The notes under the pieces: model-generated
What the model was told of the DNA's origin: nothing
The model's database searches: none
Seen by the model: only the letters and a program-made list of their open reading frames with translations
Source of the DNA: an uncultured Erysipelotrichaceae bacterium
Lineage (GTDB): Bacteria > Bacillota_I > Bacilli_A > RFN20 > CAG-826
DNA: 38,373 bases
Assembly (NCBI GenBank): GCA_902802355.1
Contig: CADCLU010000009.1
Coordinates: 1 to 38,373, forward strand
Direction: 5' to 3'
Translations under genes and position numbers: made by a program
Part shown: one piece after another, positions 7,066 to 15,748 of the stretch
Numbering within the stretch: position 1 is the first letter of the stretch
Layout: each line of letters opens with the position of its first letter

Positions 7066-8583
7066 TTACTTCTTTTCTGGGTCTTTCTTGGTGACCGCGA
7101 CTTCGTCTTTCATCGTTGGGAAGATGAGGACTTCGCGGATTGTCGATTGCTCAGCGAATAACATGCAAAGACGATCGACACCGACGCCAATACCACCAGC
7201 TGGCGGCATGCCGTAGATGAGAGCATCAAGGAAACTGAAGTCAATATCAGCGGCCTCGTCGTCGCCTCTTTCGCGGGCGGCTAACTGAGCCTTGAAACGT
7301 TCTTCCTGATCGAATGGGTTGTTGAGTTCGCTGTAAGCGTTGCCGAACTCGGTTCCACCGATGAAGAGCTCGAAACGATCAACGAAGCGTGGATCAGCGG
7401 TCTTCTTGGTAAGAGGTGAAACCTCGATTGGGTATGTGTGAATGAAGGTTGGCTGGATAAGGGTTGGCTCGACGAACTCATCGAAGAAGGCCTGCATGAT
7501 GTAGCCGGTGCTGTTCCAGGACTTCTCAAGCTGGACGCCGTGCTTCTTGGCAAGGGCCACTGCTTCTTCAAATGGAATCTGCTCATTGAAGTCGATACCG
7601 GTCTTCTCTTTGATGGCATCGGCCATGGAGATCCAAGCGAATGGCTTAGAGATGTCGATGGTGTTTCCGTTCCACTCATAGGTGTCTTTGCCTATGACTT
7701 TCTCGCCGATGTAATGGAAGAGGCCTTCGGCCCACTTTCTCATATCGCTGAGGTCGCCATAAGCCTGATAGAGCTCGATGGTGGTGAATTCTGGGTTATG
7801 TCTGTTATCTATACCTTCGTTACGGAAGATACGTCCGATTTCGTAAACGCGGTCGATGCCGCCAACCATACACTTCTTGAGGTTGAGCTCAGTAGCGATG
7901 CGAAGGAAGAAATCCTTATCGAGAGCGTTGTGATGGGTGATGAATGGACGGGCAGATGCGCCACCGGCGATTGGGGAAAGGACAGGAGTCTCGACTTCAA
8001 CGAAGCCAAGGGAGTCGCTGTAGTTTCTGATGCCTTTGACGATAGCGGATCTGGTTAAGGCGTTCTTACGGGATTCATCATTAATGATGAGGTCAACGTA
8101 GCGGCGACGGCATCTTTCTTCGATGTCGGTTAAGCCGTGGAACTTCTCTGGAAGAGGTTTGAGACACTTGGTGATGTGAGTGTACTTGGTGGTGCGGATA
8201 GTAAGTTCGCCGGTTCTTGTGAGCATTAAGGTTCCTTCTAAACCAACGATGTCACCGATGTCAGCGAGTTTGAAAACTTCGTAGTCATGTTCGCCGACGA
8301 CATCGCGTCCAAGCCAAGCCTGCATGTTGCCATATTCGTCTTTGATATTGACGAAGCTGGCTTTGCCCATACGTCTGATGGACATAAGACGGCCAGCGAC
8401 ATTGACTGGAATCTGTTTCTCAGCAAGTTCTTCTTCGGTTAAAGAGCCGTACTTGGCACGGAGATCTTTAATCGAATCTTTCCATTCATAACGGCTTCCA
8501 AATGCATCGACACCAAGCTCTTCATAACGTGGTAATTTGGCACGTCTAGCAAGTTCTTGGTCGTTAAGTTTCTCTTCTTCCAT
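7066..8583 (-). CDS. lysS: Lysyl-tRNA synthetase, class II
   Basis: A 505-residue cytosolic enzyme that charges tRNA-Lys. The anticodon-binding OB-fold spans about residues 60-135 (NVAGRLMSIRRMGKASFVNI). The class II catalytic core follows: motif 1 region at IEERCRRRYVDLI (about 154), motif 2 at GRIFRNEGIDNRHNPEFT (about 250-267), and motif 3 at GGIGVGVDRLCMLF near the C-terminus. Length matches bacterial LysS. Start ATG 8583 has GGAGG eight bases upstream. In Bacilli, lysS commonly follows dus in this chromosomal block; here the two ABC exporter genes lie between dus and lysS. A terminator follows the stop. Confidence 0.97.
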   Translation of the reverse strand: MEEEKLNDQELARRAKLPRYEELGVDAFGSRYEWKDSIKDLRAKYGSLTEEELAEKQIPVNVAGRLMSIRRMGKASFVNIKDEYGNMQAWLGRDVVGEHDYEVFKLADIGDIVGLEGTLMLTRTGELTIRTTKYTHITKCLKPLPEKFHGLTDIEERCRRRYVDLIINDESRKNALTRSAIVKGIRNYSDSLGFVEVETPVLSPIAGGASARPFITHHNALDKDFFLRIATELNLKKCMVGGIDRVYEIGRIFRNEGIDNRHNPEFTTIELYQAYGDLSDMRKWAEGLFHYIGEKVIGKDTYEWNGNTIDISKPFAWISMADAIKEKTGIDFNEQIPFEEAVALAKKHGVQLEKSWNSTGYIMQAFFDEFVEPTLIQPTFIHTYPIEVSPLTKKTADPRFVDRFELFIGGTEFGNAYSELNNPFDQEERFKAQLAARERGDDEAADIDFSFLDALIYGMPPAGGIGVGVDRLCMLFAEQSTIREVLIFPTMKDEVAVTKKDPEKK

Positions 8584-8613
8584 GGGTATTCCTCCACAAA
8601 CAAGCGCACGGAT

Positions 8614-8642
8614 AGTTTACATTCAAACAAGAGCGCTCACAA
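8614..8642 (-). promoter_or_regulatory. Candidate lysS promoter
   Basis: On the minus strand, TTGTGA (8642-8637), a 17-base spacer and TAAACT (8619-8614) lie about 30 bases before the lysS start. The match to consensus is moderate. Confidence 0.4.
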
Positions 8643-8659
8643 AGCCTTTCTTTAGGCTT
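8642..8659 (-). terminator. Weak terminator-like hairpin after the ABC exporter operon
   Basis: AAGCCT and AGGCTT form a 6-base stem with a 6-base loop directly after the stop of the second exporter gene. The U-tract is only three bases, so readthrough into lysS is likely. Confidence 0.45.
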
Positions 8660-10647
8660 TACTTATTAGCAATTTCGTTTCCAGTGTAAAGCTGGTAGTA
8701 CTTGCCCTTCTCAGCGAGAAGCTGATCGTGGCTGCCTCTCTCGATGATTCTACCATCCTGGAGAACCATGATGACGTCGCTGTTCTTAATCGTTGAGAGA
8801 CGGTGGGCAATGACGAAGACGGTACGTCCTTTCATGATGGCGTCCATGCCTTCCTGAACAAGGCTTTCGGTACGGCTATCGATGGACGAGGTCGCCTCAT
8901 CGAGAATCATGACAGGCGGGTTGGCGACGGCCGCTCTAGCGATGGCGATGAGCTGTCTTTGTCCTTGTGAGAGTGAAGATCCACCGCTATGGAGTAAGGT
9001 GTTATAGCCATCTGGCAAATGGGTGATGAAGTTATGGGCGTTGGCAAGTTTAGCCGCTGCGATGACTTCCTCATCCGTGGCTTCAAGGTTTCCAAAGCGG
9101 ATGTTCTCCATGACGGTTCCCGTGAAGAGCTTTGTCTCTTGGAGAACGACGCCAAGTGAACGACGCAAATCCTTCTTCTTGATCTTGTTGATGTTGATGT
9201 CGTCATATCTCACTTTGCCATCCTCAATATCGTAGAAACGATTGATGAGGTTGGTGATGGTTGTCTTGCCACTTCCAGTAGGTCCGACGAAGGCAATTTT
9301 CTGACCCTCTTCAGCGTACATGGAGATATTATGCAAGACGGTTTTGCCGGGGATATATGCAAAATCAACGTCATTGAAGGTGATCTTTCCTCTTAGCCAA
9401 GTGTAGGTGGTTGGAGAGCCGTCGGTGTGAGGGTGCTTCCATGCCCACTTACCAGTTCTCTCAACACATTCGACTGGGTTGCCGTTCTCGTCTTCTTTGG
9501 CATTCACGAGCTCAACATATCCGTCATCGGTTTCCGCTGGAGCATCGATGATTTCGAAGATACGGGTTGCGCCCGCTAAAGCGAGAGCGATGATGTTAAG
9601 CTGCTGGGAGACGTTTCCGATTGGCTGAACGAAGGCTTTCGAATACATGAGGAAGCTGACGATCGTGCCAACCGTGGCGATGCCATATGTGAATGTTCCC
9701 ATAAGGGAAACACCATCAAGATGATTGAAGACAGCAAGGGAACCAACAAGAGCGATCAAGACATACTGTATGTTGCCGACCTGATTGACGGTAGGCATAA
9801 GCAAGTTAGCGAATCTGTTGGCTTTAACGGAGTAGTTGAAGAACTGCTCGTTGTGTTTCTTGAAACCCTCAATGTTCCTCTTCTCGTAGTTGAAGACTTT
9901 GACGACCCTCTGGCCATTGACCATCTCTTCGATATAGCCGTTCATCTTGCCAAGCTCAATCTGCTGGGCAATGAAGAAGCGGGAGGCCATCTTGGTGAAG
10001 TAAATGATGATGAAGAAGATGAGGAGCGAGACACCGAGGACGACGCCTGTGAGCATCAAATCGGTGAGAAGCATCATGACGAAGCAGGCGACCATCGTGA
10101 CGATGGAATTGGCCACCATTGGAAGAGCGCGTGAAAGCATTTCACGTAGTGCGTCAACGTCATTCGTGTAGACTGACATGATGTCTCCGCGTCCTCTTCT
10201 GTCAAAGTAGGAGATCGGAAGGTCCTGCATGTGGTCATAGAGCTCGTCACGGATTCGTCTCTGAACGCCCTGTCCGATGATGGACATCAGGATGTTGTAG
10301 ACATAGAGGGCAATGGTTCCGACAGCAAGGATCGAAGCCATGATGGCGATCGCTCCGCCGAAAGGAATTCCAGCGAAAGTACCGCTTGTTGGAGTCCTAA
10401 TCTCAAGCGATCCGGAATCAAGGGACGGCATGATGTACTCGTTGACGACGACGGTACCAGTGAAGAAGCCGCCAGCGACGTTTGTGAAGCTCGAAAGAAG
10501 GACACAAACCAAAACGACGATGAACTGGACTGGGTAATACTTGAAGACGTAGGAAAGGAGTCTTCGAATGGCGGCGTTTCTCGCTTTGCCAGAGACCATG
10601 TTCATGTTGCGGGCACCTTTGGTGGCACGTGGATTAACTCGCGGCAT
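8659..10647 (-). CDS. Heterodimeric ABC exporter subunit with intact Walker B and H-loop
   Basis: A 662-residue half-transporter: an N-terminal six-helix exporter domain (about residues 40-350), then an ATPase. The ATPase shows GPTGSGKTT (Walker A), signature LSQGQ, Walker B ILDEATSSID with catalytic Glu, and H-loop IAHRLST. LSQGQ instead of LSGGQ is typical of the consensus-side partner in BmrCD/LmrCD/TM287-288-type heterodimers. An insertion of about 30 residues before the ATPase (the ENGNPVECVERTGKW region) is less common. I chose ATG 10647 because AGGAGGT lies seven bases upstream, inside the 3' end of the preceding gene. The two genes overlap by 14 bases, so they are translationally linked. 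Likely exports drugs, lipids or peptides. Confidence 0.9.
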   Translation of the reverse strand: MPRVNPRATKGARNMNMVSGKARNAAIRRLLSYVFKYYPVQFIVVLVCVLLSSFTNVAGGFFTGTVVVNEYIMPSLDSGSLEIRTPTSGTFAGIPFGGAIAIMASILAVGTIALYVYNILMSIIGQGVQRRIRDELYDHMQDLPISYFDRRGRGDIMSVYTNDVDALREMLSRALPMVANSIVTMVACFVMMLLTDLMLTGVVLGVSLLIFFIIIYFTKMASRFFIAQQIELGKMNGYIEEMVNGQRVVKVFNYEKRNIEGFKKHNEQFFNYSVKANRFANLLMPTVNQVGNIQYVLIALVGSLAVFNHLDGVSLMGTFTYGIATVGTIVSFLMYSKAFVQPIGNVSQQLNIIALALAGATRIFEIIDAPAETDDGYVELVNAKEDENGNPVECVERTGKWAWKHPHTDGSPTTYTWLRGKITFNDVDFAYIPGKTVLHNISMYAEEGQKIAFVGPTGSGKTTITNLINRFYDIEDGKVRYDDININKIKKKDLRRSLGVVLQETKLFTGTVMENIRFGNLEATDEEVIAAAKLANAHNFITHLPDGYNTLLHSGGSSLSQGQRQLIAIARAAVANPPVMILDEATSSIDSRTESLVQEGMDAIMKGRTVFVIAHRLSTIKNSDVIMVLQDGRIIERGSHDQLLAEKGKYYQLYTGNEIANK

Positions 10648-12394
10648 CGAAATCACCTCCTCCGTTCTGAGACTCAAAGAGGTCTTTGTAGACCGCGCTC
10701 GTCTTCATAAGCTCATCGTTGGTTCCAGTCTCAAGGACTTGGCCTTCATTCATGACCCAGATTTCGTTGCAATCCTTAACGGAAAGAACGCGCTGAGCGA
10801 TGATGAACTTCGTGATGTCTGGATGGTATTTCTCAAGACCTTCACGGATGAGCTTGTCGGTATGGGTATCACAGGCGCTTGTGGAATCGTCGAGGATGAG
10901 AATCTTCGGATTCTTAAGAAGCGCTCTTGCTATGCAAAGTCTTTGTTTTTGACCGCCGGAGACGTTGGTGCCTCCCTGTTCGATCATGGTATCTAAACCT
11001 TGTGGCATATCTTTGAGGAACGGGGTGACCTGAGCGATGTCGCAGGCTGCCATGATTTCCTCATCGGTGGCGTTTTCGTTGCCCCATTTGAGGTTGTCTC
11101 TGATGGTTCCGGTGAAGAGGGTGTTCTTTTGAAGAACGACGGCAACGGAATCACGTAATGATTCGAGTTTGTATTCTTTGACGTTGTGACCACCGACAAG
11201 AACCTCGCCTTTCTGAACATCAAACAATCTGGCGATTAAAGAGATGAGGGTGGTTTTGCTTGAGCCGGTAGGGCCAAGGATGCCGATGGTGCTTCCGGAT
11301 TTGACTTTCCTATTAACGTCGAGAAGGACGTCTTTTCCTTCGGAATAGGCGAAGCTGACATGTCTGAATTCAACCTCTCCATTAGGAACGGTTTCGATTG
11401 GATTCTCAGGATCGGCGATGTCTGGAACCTCCTCGATAGCCTCAAGGATACGTTCGGTGCTGTTGCGACCGATGATGATCATGACATAGACCATTGAGAC
11501 CATCATGAGGGACATGAGGATCATCATGGAATAGGTAAGCATGGTGCTCAAAGCACCAATGCCGATTGCGGTCTCATGAGTGGACACAATCGCATTAGAG
11601 ACGATGATGCTGATGATGATTGTCGTCGTGTATGTGGCGATGTTCATGAACGGGCCGTTGAGGGCGATTCTCTTCTCGGCTTTCTTGAAGTTGCTGAAGA
11701 TCCAGTAGGAGACCTTTCCGAATTTCTCTTTCATGTAGTCTTCGCGGTTGAAGGATTTGACGACGCGGATGCCGTCGACGTCCTCATCAACTGCCTGGTT
11801 CAAATCGTCATAGGCATTGAAGACTTTGACGAAAATCGGGTGGGTTTTGTTGGCGATAAATATCAAAACGAAGCCTGCGACAGGAATGAAGACAAGGAAA
11901 ACGAGGGCGGCTTGCCAATATGTGACGAAGCACATGATAAGGGCGAAGATCATCAAGAACGGAGCACGGACGACCGCTCTACAGATCATTTGGAAAGCGC
12001 CTTGAACGTTTGTAATGTCGGTTGTGGTTCTGGTGACAAGGGAGCTCGTCGAGAATTTGTCGATGTTCTTGAAAGAGTAATCTTGAACGTGGACGAATAA
12101 GGCTTCACGGAGGTTCTTTCCAAAGCCAGCTGCCGCACTAGCAGCAAAGACGCCAGCGATAATGCCGGTTGCCGCTGCAAGGAGAGCCATGCCAGCGATA
12201 ATGCCGGAATACATGAATATGGCGTCAAGGTTCTCTGGATTGACGGAAAGGTCTTTAACCTCGTCGATGAAGAACTGCATGAAATAAGCAACAAGACCTT
12301 CGGCAACGCACTCAAAAAGAACACAGACCCAAGTAAGGATCGTGTCTTTCCAATAGCCTTTGATGTAGCGAAGTAACTTGATGATCTCTTTCAT
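10634..12394 (-). CDS. Heterodimeric ABC exporter subunit with degenerate ATP site
   Basis: A 586-residue half-transporter with six N-terminal helices (about 15-330) and a C-terminal ATPase. Three key positions are altered: Walker A reads GPTGSSKTT (third glycine replaced by Ser), Walker B reads ILILDDSTSACD (catalytic Glu replaced by Asp), and the H-loop reads IIAQR (His replaced by Gln). The signature VSGGQ is intact. Asp for Glu and Gln for His are known in the non-hydrolysing site of asymmetric exporters such as TM287/288 and BmrCD, so this is the expected partner of the next gene, not a broken gene. Start ATG 12394 lacks a Shine-Dalgarno. Inverted copies of GTCTAT lie immediately upstream. 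Confidence 0.9.
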   Translation of the reverse strand: MKEIIKLLRYIKGYWKDTILTWVCVLFECVAEGLVAYFMQFFIDEVKDLSVNPENLDAIFMYSGIIAGMALLAAATGIIAGVFAASAAAGFGKNLREALFVHVQDYSFKNIDKFSTSSLVTRTTTDITNVQGAFQMICRAVVRAPFLMIFALIMCFVTYWQAALVFLVFIPVAGFVLIFIANKTHPIFVKVFNAYDDLNQAVDEDVDGIRVVKSFNREDYMKEKFGKVSYWIFSNFKKAEKRIALNGPFMNIATYTTTIIISIIVSNAIVSTHETAIGIGALSTMLTYSMMILMSLMMVSMVYVMIIIGRNSTERILEAIEEVPDIADPENPIETVPNGEVEFRHVSFAYSEGKDVLLDVNRKVKSGSTIGILGPTGSSKTTLISLIARLFDVQKGEVLVGGHNVKEYKLESLRDSVAVVLQKNTLFTGTIRDNLKWGNENATDEEIMAACDIAQVTPFLKDMPQGLDTMIEQGGTNVSGGQKQRLCIARALLKNPKILILDDSTSACDTHTDKLIREGLEKYHPDITKFIIAQRVLSVKDCNEIWVMNEGQVLETGTNDELMKTSAVYKDLFESQNGGGDFDAAS

Positions 12395-12401
12395 AATCGG
12401 T

Positions 12402-12438
12402 GTCTATGAAAATAGACAATGCACATTTATAGTCTATT
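12402..12438. repeat. GTCTAT repeats upstream of the ABC exporter operon
   Basis: GTCTAT (12402-12407), ATAGAC (12412-12417) and GTCTAT (12432-12437) form a tight inverted repeat plus a third half-site. Minus-strand TATAAA (12430-12425), a possible -10, lies between them, and the dus stop codon falls inside. This could be an operator for the exporter genes. Part of it is coding sequence, so chance is possible. Confidence 0.35.
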
Positions 12439-13404
12439 TCGATTCAGAATTCCATTAAGAATTCTAAATAGGTCCTCTTTTGTCTTGATGTTGACCGATA
12501 TCTCGGCGCGGATTTTCTTGTAGCCCGGGAAGCCGTTGAAGAAGTGAGGGATGAGCCCACGGAGTTCCATTATGGCTACCCTTTCTCCTTTCTCGGCAAT
12601 AAGTGCCTCCGAGAATTTGAGCGCCCATTCGGTTTGCTCCGCAATCGTTGGGGCAGGAAGTTCTTCTTTGCCTTCAAGACGGTTGTTGATGTTGGTGATG
12701 AGGGTTGGGTTTCCGAGTCCTCCCCTAGCGACCATGACGAGTTCGGCTCCAGTGATCTCCATCGCTTTGATAGCAGTGTCAGCACTGAATATGTCTCCAG
12801 AGATGCAAAGAGGGATGCTTAGGCTCTTGCCTAAATCTCTAATTGCCTCGAAGTCTGGAGTGCCACTATAGCCTTGAGCAGCGGTTCTAGCGTGAACCGT
12901 AAGCATTTTGATTCCGCACTTCTCAAGCATCTTGGCGACTTCCCAAACATTCACAGAGGAAGCGTCTTTGCCTAGACGGATTTTTGCCGTAACTGGTTTA
13001 TGAGAGGCGGCAACCACCGCTTTCATATAATCCTCAAGCTCAGCAGGTCTAGATAACCAGGAAGACCCTGCTCCAGTTTTGACGACTTTAAAGACAGGGC
13101 AACCAAGGTTGATGTCGAGGATGTCGTAGTCTGCTTTCTCCTCGATGATCTTGATGGCTTTAACGGTCTTCTCTTTGTCGAAGCCAAAGAGCTGCAACCC
13201 TACAGGCCTATCAACCTTCGAGGTTGCGAGGTAGGAATAGGTCTTTCTGTTTTTGTAATCGATGCCGCAATCGGAGATCATCTCGCTATAGGAAAGGGCA
13301 ACCCCAAAGGGTTTCATGAAGTCGCGATAGGCAAGCGTGGTTACTCCTGCCATCGGACCCAAAACAACTCTTCCTTTTAGTTCGATGTCACCAATTTTGA
13401 TCAT
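12427..13404 (-). CDS. dusB: tRNA-dihydrouridine synthase, DusB type
   Basis: A 325-residue FMN- and NADPH-dependent enzyme that reduces uridine to dihydrouridine in tRNA D-loops. The N-terminal TIM barrel carries the FMN motif GPMAGVTTLAYRDF (16-29). The catalytic cysteine is Cys102 in NLGCPVFKVVKTGAGSSWL. KIRLG and the HARTA motif follow, and a helical C-terminal tRNA-binding domain ends the protein. Length and order match DusB. The ATG at 13404 is forced, because the next Met lies inside the FMN motif. It begins only seven bases after the terminator-like hairpin behind ftsH, leaving no Shine-Dalgarno, which is odd. Confidence 0.93.
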   Translation of the reverse strand: MIKIGDIELKGRVVLGPMAGVTTLAYRDFMKPFGVALSYSEMISDCGIDYKNRKTYSYLATSKVDRPVGLQLFGFDKEKTVKAIKIIEEKADYDILDINLGCPVFKVVKTGAGSSWLSRPAELEDYMKAVVAASHKPVTAKIRLGKDASSVNVWEVAKMLEKCGIKMLTVHARTAAQGYSGTPDFEAIRDLGKSLSIPLCISGDIFSADTAIKAMEITGAELVMVARGGLGNPTLITNINNRLEGKEELPAPTIAEQTEWALKFSEALIAEKGERVAIMELRGLIPHFFNGFPGYKKIRAEISVNIKTKEDLFRILNGILNRNRL

Positions 13405-13433
13405 AGATAAAAGAAGGCCCCGAAAGGCCTTCT
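13405..13433 (-). terminator. Terminator-like hairpin between ftsH and dusB
   Basis: In transcript sense, AGAAGGCC and GGCCTTCT (13433-13412) form an 8-base stem with a TTTCGG loop, then TTTATCT. It begins four bases after the ftsH stop, and the dusB ATG follows directly. It may end most ftsH transcripts or act as an attenuator for dusB. Confidence 0.75.
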
Positions 13434-13437
13434 GTTT

Positions 13438-15678
13438 TTATTCGTCTTTTTTAGCTTTCGGAGAAGCTTTCTTTTTGGCCGTTGGTTTTGGTTTCACCTC
13501 AGTTTTGTCAGGGATTTCTGATTTTTCTGCAGGCTTTTCCTCTTTAACCTCAGGTTTTTCTTCGGTTTCTTTCTTAGCCTTGACGACAGGCTTTTCGATA
13601 ACCGCTTTCTCCTCTTCGGAGAGGCTCTCGGAAGCGCCGACTTCGGCCTTCACCTTGGCTGGGAGTTTGCCAGTCTTGATAAGGGAGTCGATCTCCTCGG
13701 CGGTGATGGTCTCCTTCTCAAGAAGGGTCTCAGCGACAAGAATGACTTCAGCTTTGTGCTCGGTGAGGATCTTGGTGGCTTCATCGTGAGCTTTGTCGAC
13801 GATGTCGCGAACGGCTTTATCGATCTCATGAGCGACTTCAGCGGAGAAGTTCTTGGTGGTGTCGGTGTAGTCTCTTCCAAGGAAGACGGAGGAGTTATTT
13901 CTCTCGTACTGGATTGGACCAAGCTCGGACATACCGTACATGGTAACCATGGCACGAGCTATTCTCGTGGCTTCCTGGATATCGTTGGATGCGCCGGTGG
14001 AAACGTCGTCGAAGAAGATTTCTTCGGAGGTACGTCCTCCAAGGAGGCCGGTGATCTCGGCGATGAGTTCTTTCTTGGTTAACAAGAAGCGGTCGGTTTC
14101 TGGGGTCATCAAGACGTGACCACCAGTGTTTCCGCGTGGGATGATGGTGATCTTCTGGACCTTCTGAGCGTGAGGCAAAACCATGCCGATGATGGCGTGG
14201 CCAGCTTCGTGGAAAGCAACCTGTTTGCGCTCTTTCTCGTTGAGTCCTTTGGAGCTCTTAGCTGGGCCAGCGATACGACGATCAATGGCTTCGTCGATTT
14301 CTTCCATGGTGATGCAATCTTTGCCAAAACGAACGGCTAAAATGGCGGCCTCATTGAGAATATTCTCAATATCGGCACCGGAGAAGCCAACGGTTCTCTG
14401 CGAAAGGGCGGCGAAATTGACATCGTCTCCGATCTTCTTGTTTCTGGCATGGACCTTGAAGATGGCTTCACGGCCTTCTTTGTCAGGAAGTGAAACAGTG
14501 AGGATGCGGTCAAAACGACCTGGACGGAGAAGGGCTGGATCGAGAACGTCGTCTCTGTTTGTGGCGGCCATAACGAGGATGCCGGAGTTGTACTCGAAAC
14601 CGTCCATCTCGACAAGGAGCTGGTTGAGGGTTTGCTCACGTTCATCGTTGCCTCCGCCTAAGCCAGCGCCACGCTGACGGCCGACAGCATCGATTTCATC
14701 GATGAAGACGATACATGGAGCGGTCTGTTTGGCCTTTTTGAAGAGGTCACGGACACGGCCTGCGCCAACGCCGACGAACATTTCGACAAAGTCGGAACCG
14801 GAGATGCTGTAGAACGGAACGCCCGCTTCACCAGCAACGGCTTTGGCTAAAAGGGTCTTGCCGGTACCAGGAGATCCGATGAGCAAAACGCCTTTCGGAA
14901 GCTTGGCACCGTATTTGGAATATTTCTTTGGGTCTTTGAGATAGTCGACCATCTCAACCATTTCAGCCTTTTCTTCATCGCAGCCTGCGACATCGGCGAA
15001 ACGGGTCTTGGAATGGTTCTCACGACGGGCTGGGGATTTGTTGAAATCCATGGCCTGACGATTGGCTCCGCTGACGGAGCTGCTAAGACGAACGAAGAGG
15101 AAGATGGCAAGGATGATGGTTCCGCCGAAGATGAGGATGGTTGGTCCCCAAGCCTCCCAGAAGCTAACCTGGTAGGCGTCTCCTTCGGAGAATGATCCTT
15201 TTCCGTATTTCTCGACGAGCTCTTCAATCTGATTCCACTCAGCTTCGACTTTGTAGTTGAAAATCTGGGCGTAGGACCAGTGCTTCACGATTTTGCCGTT
15301 TTCAGGGTTGGCGACGTCGAAAGCGTTGTTCCACTGCTCGCTGCTGATCGTGACAGTGAATTCGAAGTTGTTGCCTGGGGTGCCTTTTTCAAAGGCGCGA
15401 CCAGTGATGTAGACAACGCTGGCGTAACGGTTTTTGGCGGTATAGGACGCAACATAATACTGTTTTTCTTTGGTGTCGATCTGGCTCTCTTGAGTGTCGT
15501 CGACAGGAAGAACGTAACCGAGATTGTCATCGAGTTCGCTGACTTTCCACTCGTGTTTATTAGCACCTAAGTTCGGAAGAACGAAGGTTAGGATCAAGAC
15601 AACAATGGCGGCAATGAACAGATATGGGGCAGCATATCCCCAGAAACTACGTTGATGGTTCTGGTTTTCTTCTTTCAT
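13438..15678 (-). CDS. ftsH: ATP-dependent zinc metalloprotease FtsH
   Basis: A 746-residue membrane-bound AAA+ protease that degrades unassembled membrane proteins and some soluble regulators. TM1 lies at about 14-34, an extracytoplasmic domain at 35-175, and TM2 at about 178-197. The AAA module has Walker A GSPGTGKT (268-275), Walker [10 protein letters not shown] and the SRH region. The zinc site is HEAGH (490-494), with a GGRTSEEI region further on. The usual PP of Walker A (GPPGTGKT) is SP here. The C-terminal 70 residues are a Lys/Glu/Pro-rich tail, longer than in most FtsH proteins (about 640 residues). Shine-Dalgarno AAAGGAG sits five bases before ATG 15678. It follows tilS, as in Bacillus (tilS-hpt-ftsH), but without hpt. 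Confidence 0.97.
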   Translation of the reverse strand: MKEENQNHQRSFWGYAAPYLFIAAIVVLILTFVLPNLGANKHEWKVSELDDNLGYVLPVDDTQESQIDTKEKQYYVASYTAKNRYASVVYITGRAFEKGTPGNNFEFTVTISSEQWNNAFDVANPENGKIVKHWSYAQIFNYKVEAEWNQIEELVEKYGKGSFSEGDAYQVSFWEAWGPTILIFGGTIILAIFLFVRLSSSVSGANRQAMDFNKSPARRENHSKTRFADVAGCDEEKAEMVEMVDYLKDPKKYSKYGAKLPKGVLLIGSPGTGKTLLAKAVAGEAGVPFYSISGSDFVEMFVGVGAGRVRDLFKKAKQTAPCIVFIDEIDAVGRQRGAGLGGGNDEREQTLNQLLVEMDGFEYNSGILVMAATNRDDVLDPALLRPGRFDRILTVSLPDKEGREAIFKVHARNKKIGDDVNFAALSQRTVGFSGADIENILNEAAILAVRFGKDCITMEEIDEAIDRRIAGPAKSSKGLNEKERKQVAFHEAGHAIIGMVLPHAQKVQKITIIPRGNTGGHVLMTPETDRFLLTKKELIAEITGLLGGRTSEEIFFDDVSTGASNDIQEATRIARAMVTMYGMSELGPIQYERNNSSVFLGRDYTDTTKNFSAEVAHEIDKAVRDIVDKAHDEATKILTEHKAEVILVAETLLEKETITAEEIDSLIKTGKLPAKVKAEVGASESLSEEEKAVIEKPVVKAKKETEEKPEVKEEKPAEKSEIPDKTEVKPKPTAKKKASPKAKKDE

Positions 15679-15708
15679 AATGTCTCCTTTCTTGGTGAGT
15701 CAAGTTGC

Positions 15709-15737
15709 AAGATACACCCTAAGGGTGTTCTTATCAA
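15709..15737 (-). promoter_or_regulatory. ftsH promoter with palindrome in the spacer
   Basis: On the minus strand, TTGATA (15737-15732) and TATCTT (15714-15709) are 17 bases apart, 30 bases before the ftsH start. The spacer holds a perfect inverted repeat, ACACCC-TAA-GGGTGT (15714-15728 on the plus strand), which overlaps the first base of the -10. This is a typical position for a repressor operator. It does not match the CIRCE or CtsR sites I know. Confidence 0.6.
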
Positions 15738-15748
15738 TACAATTGCTT

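Noticed and set aside
7438-8058. Plus-strand frame of 206 codons
   Set aside because: Mirror of lysS including its motif 2 region; no independent evidence of coding.
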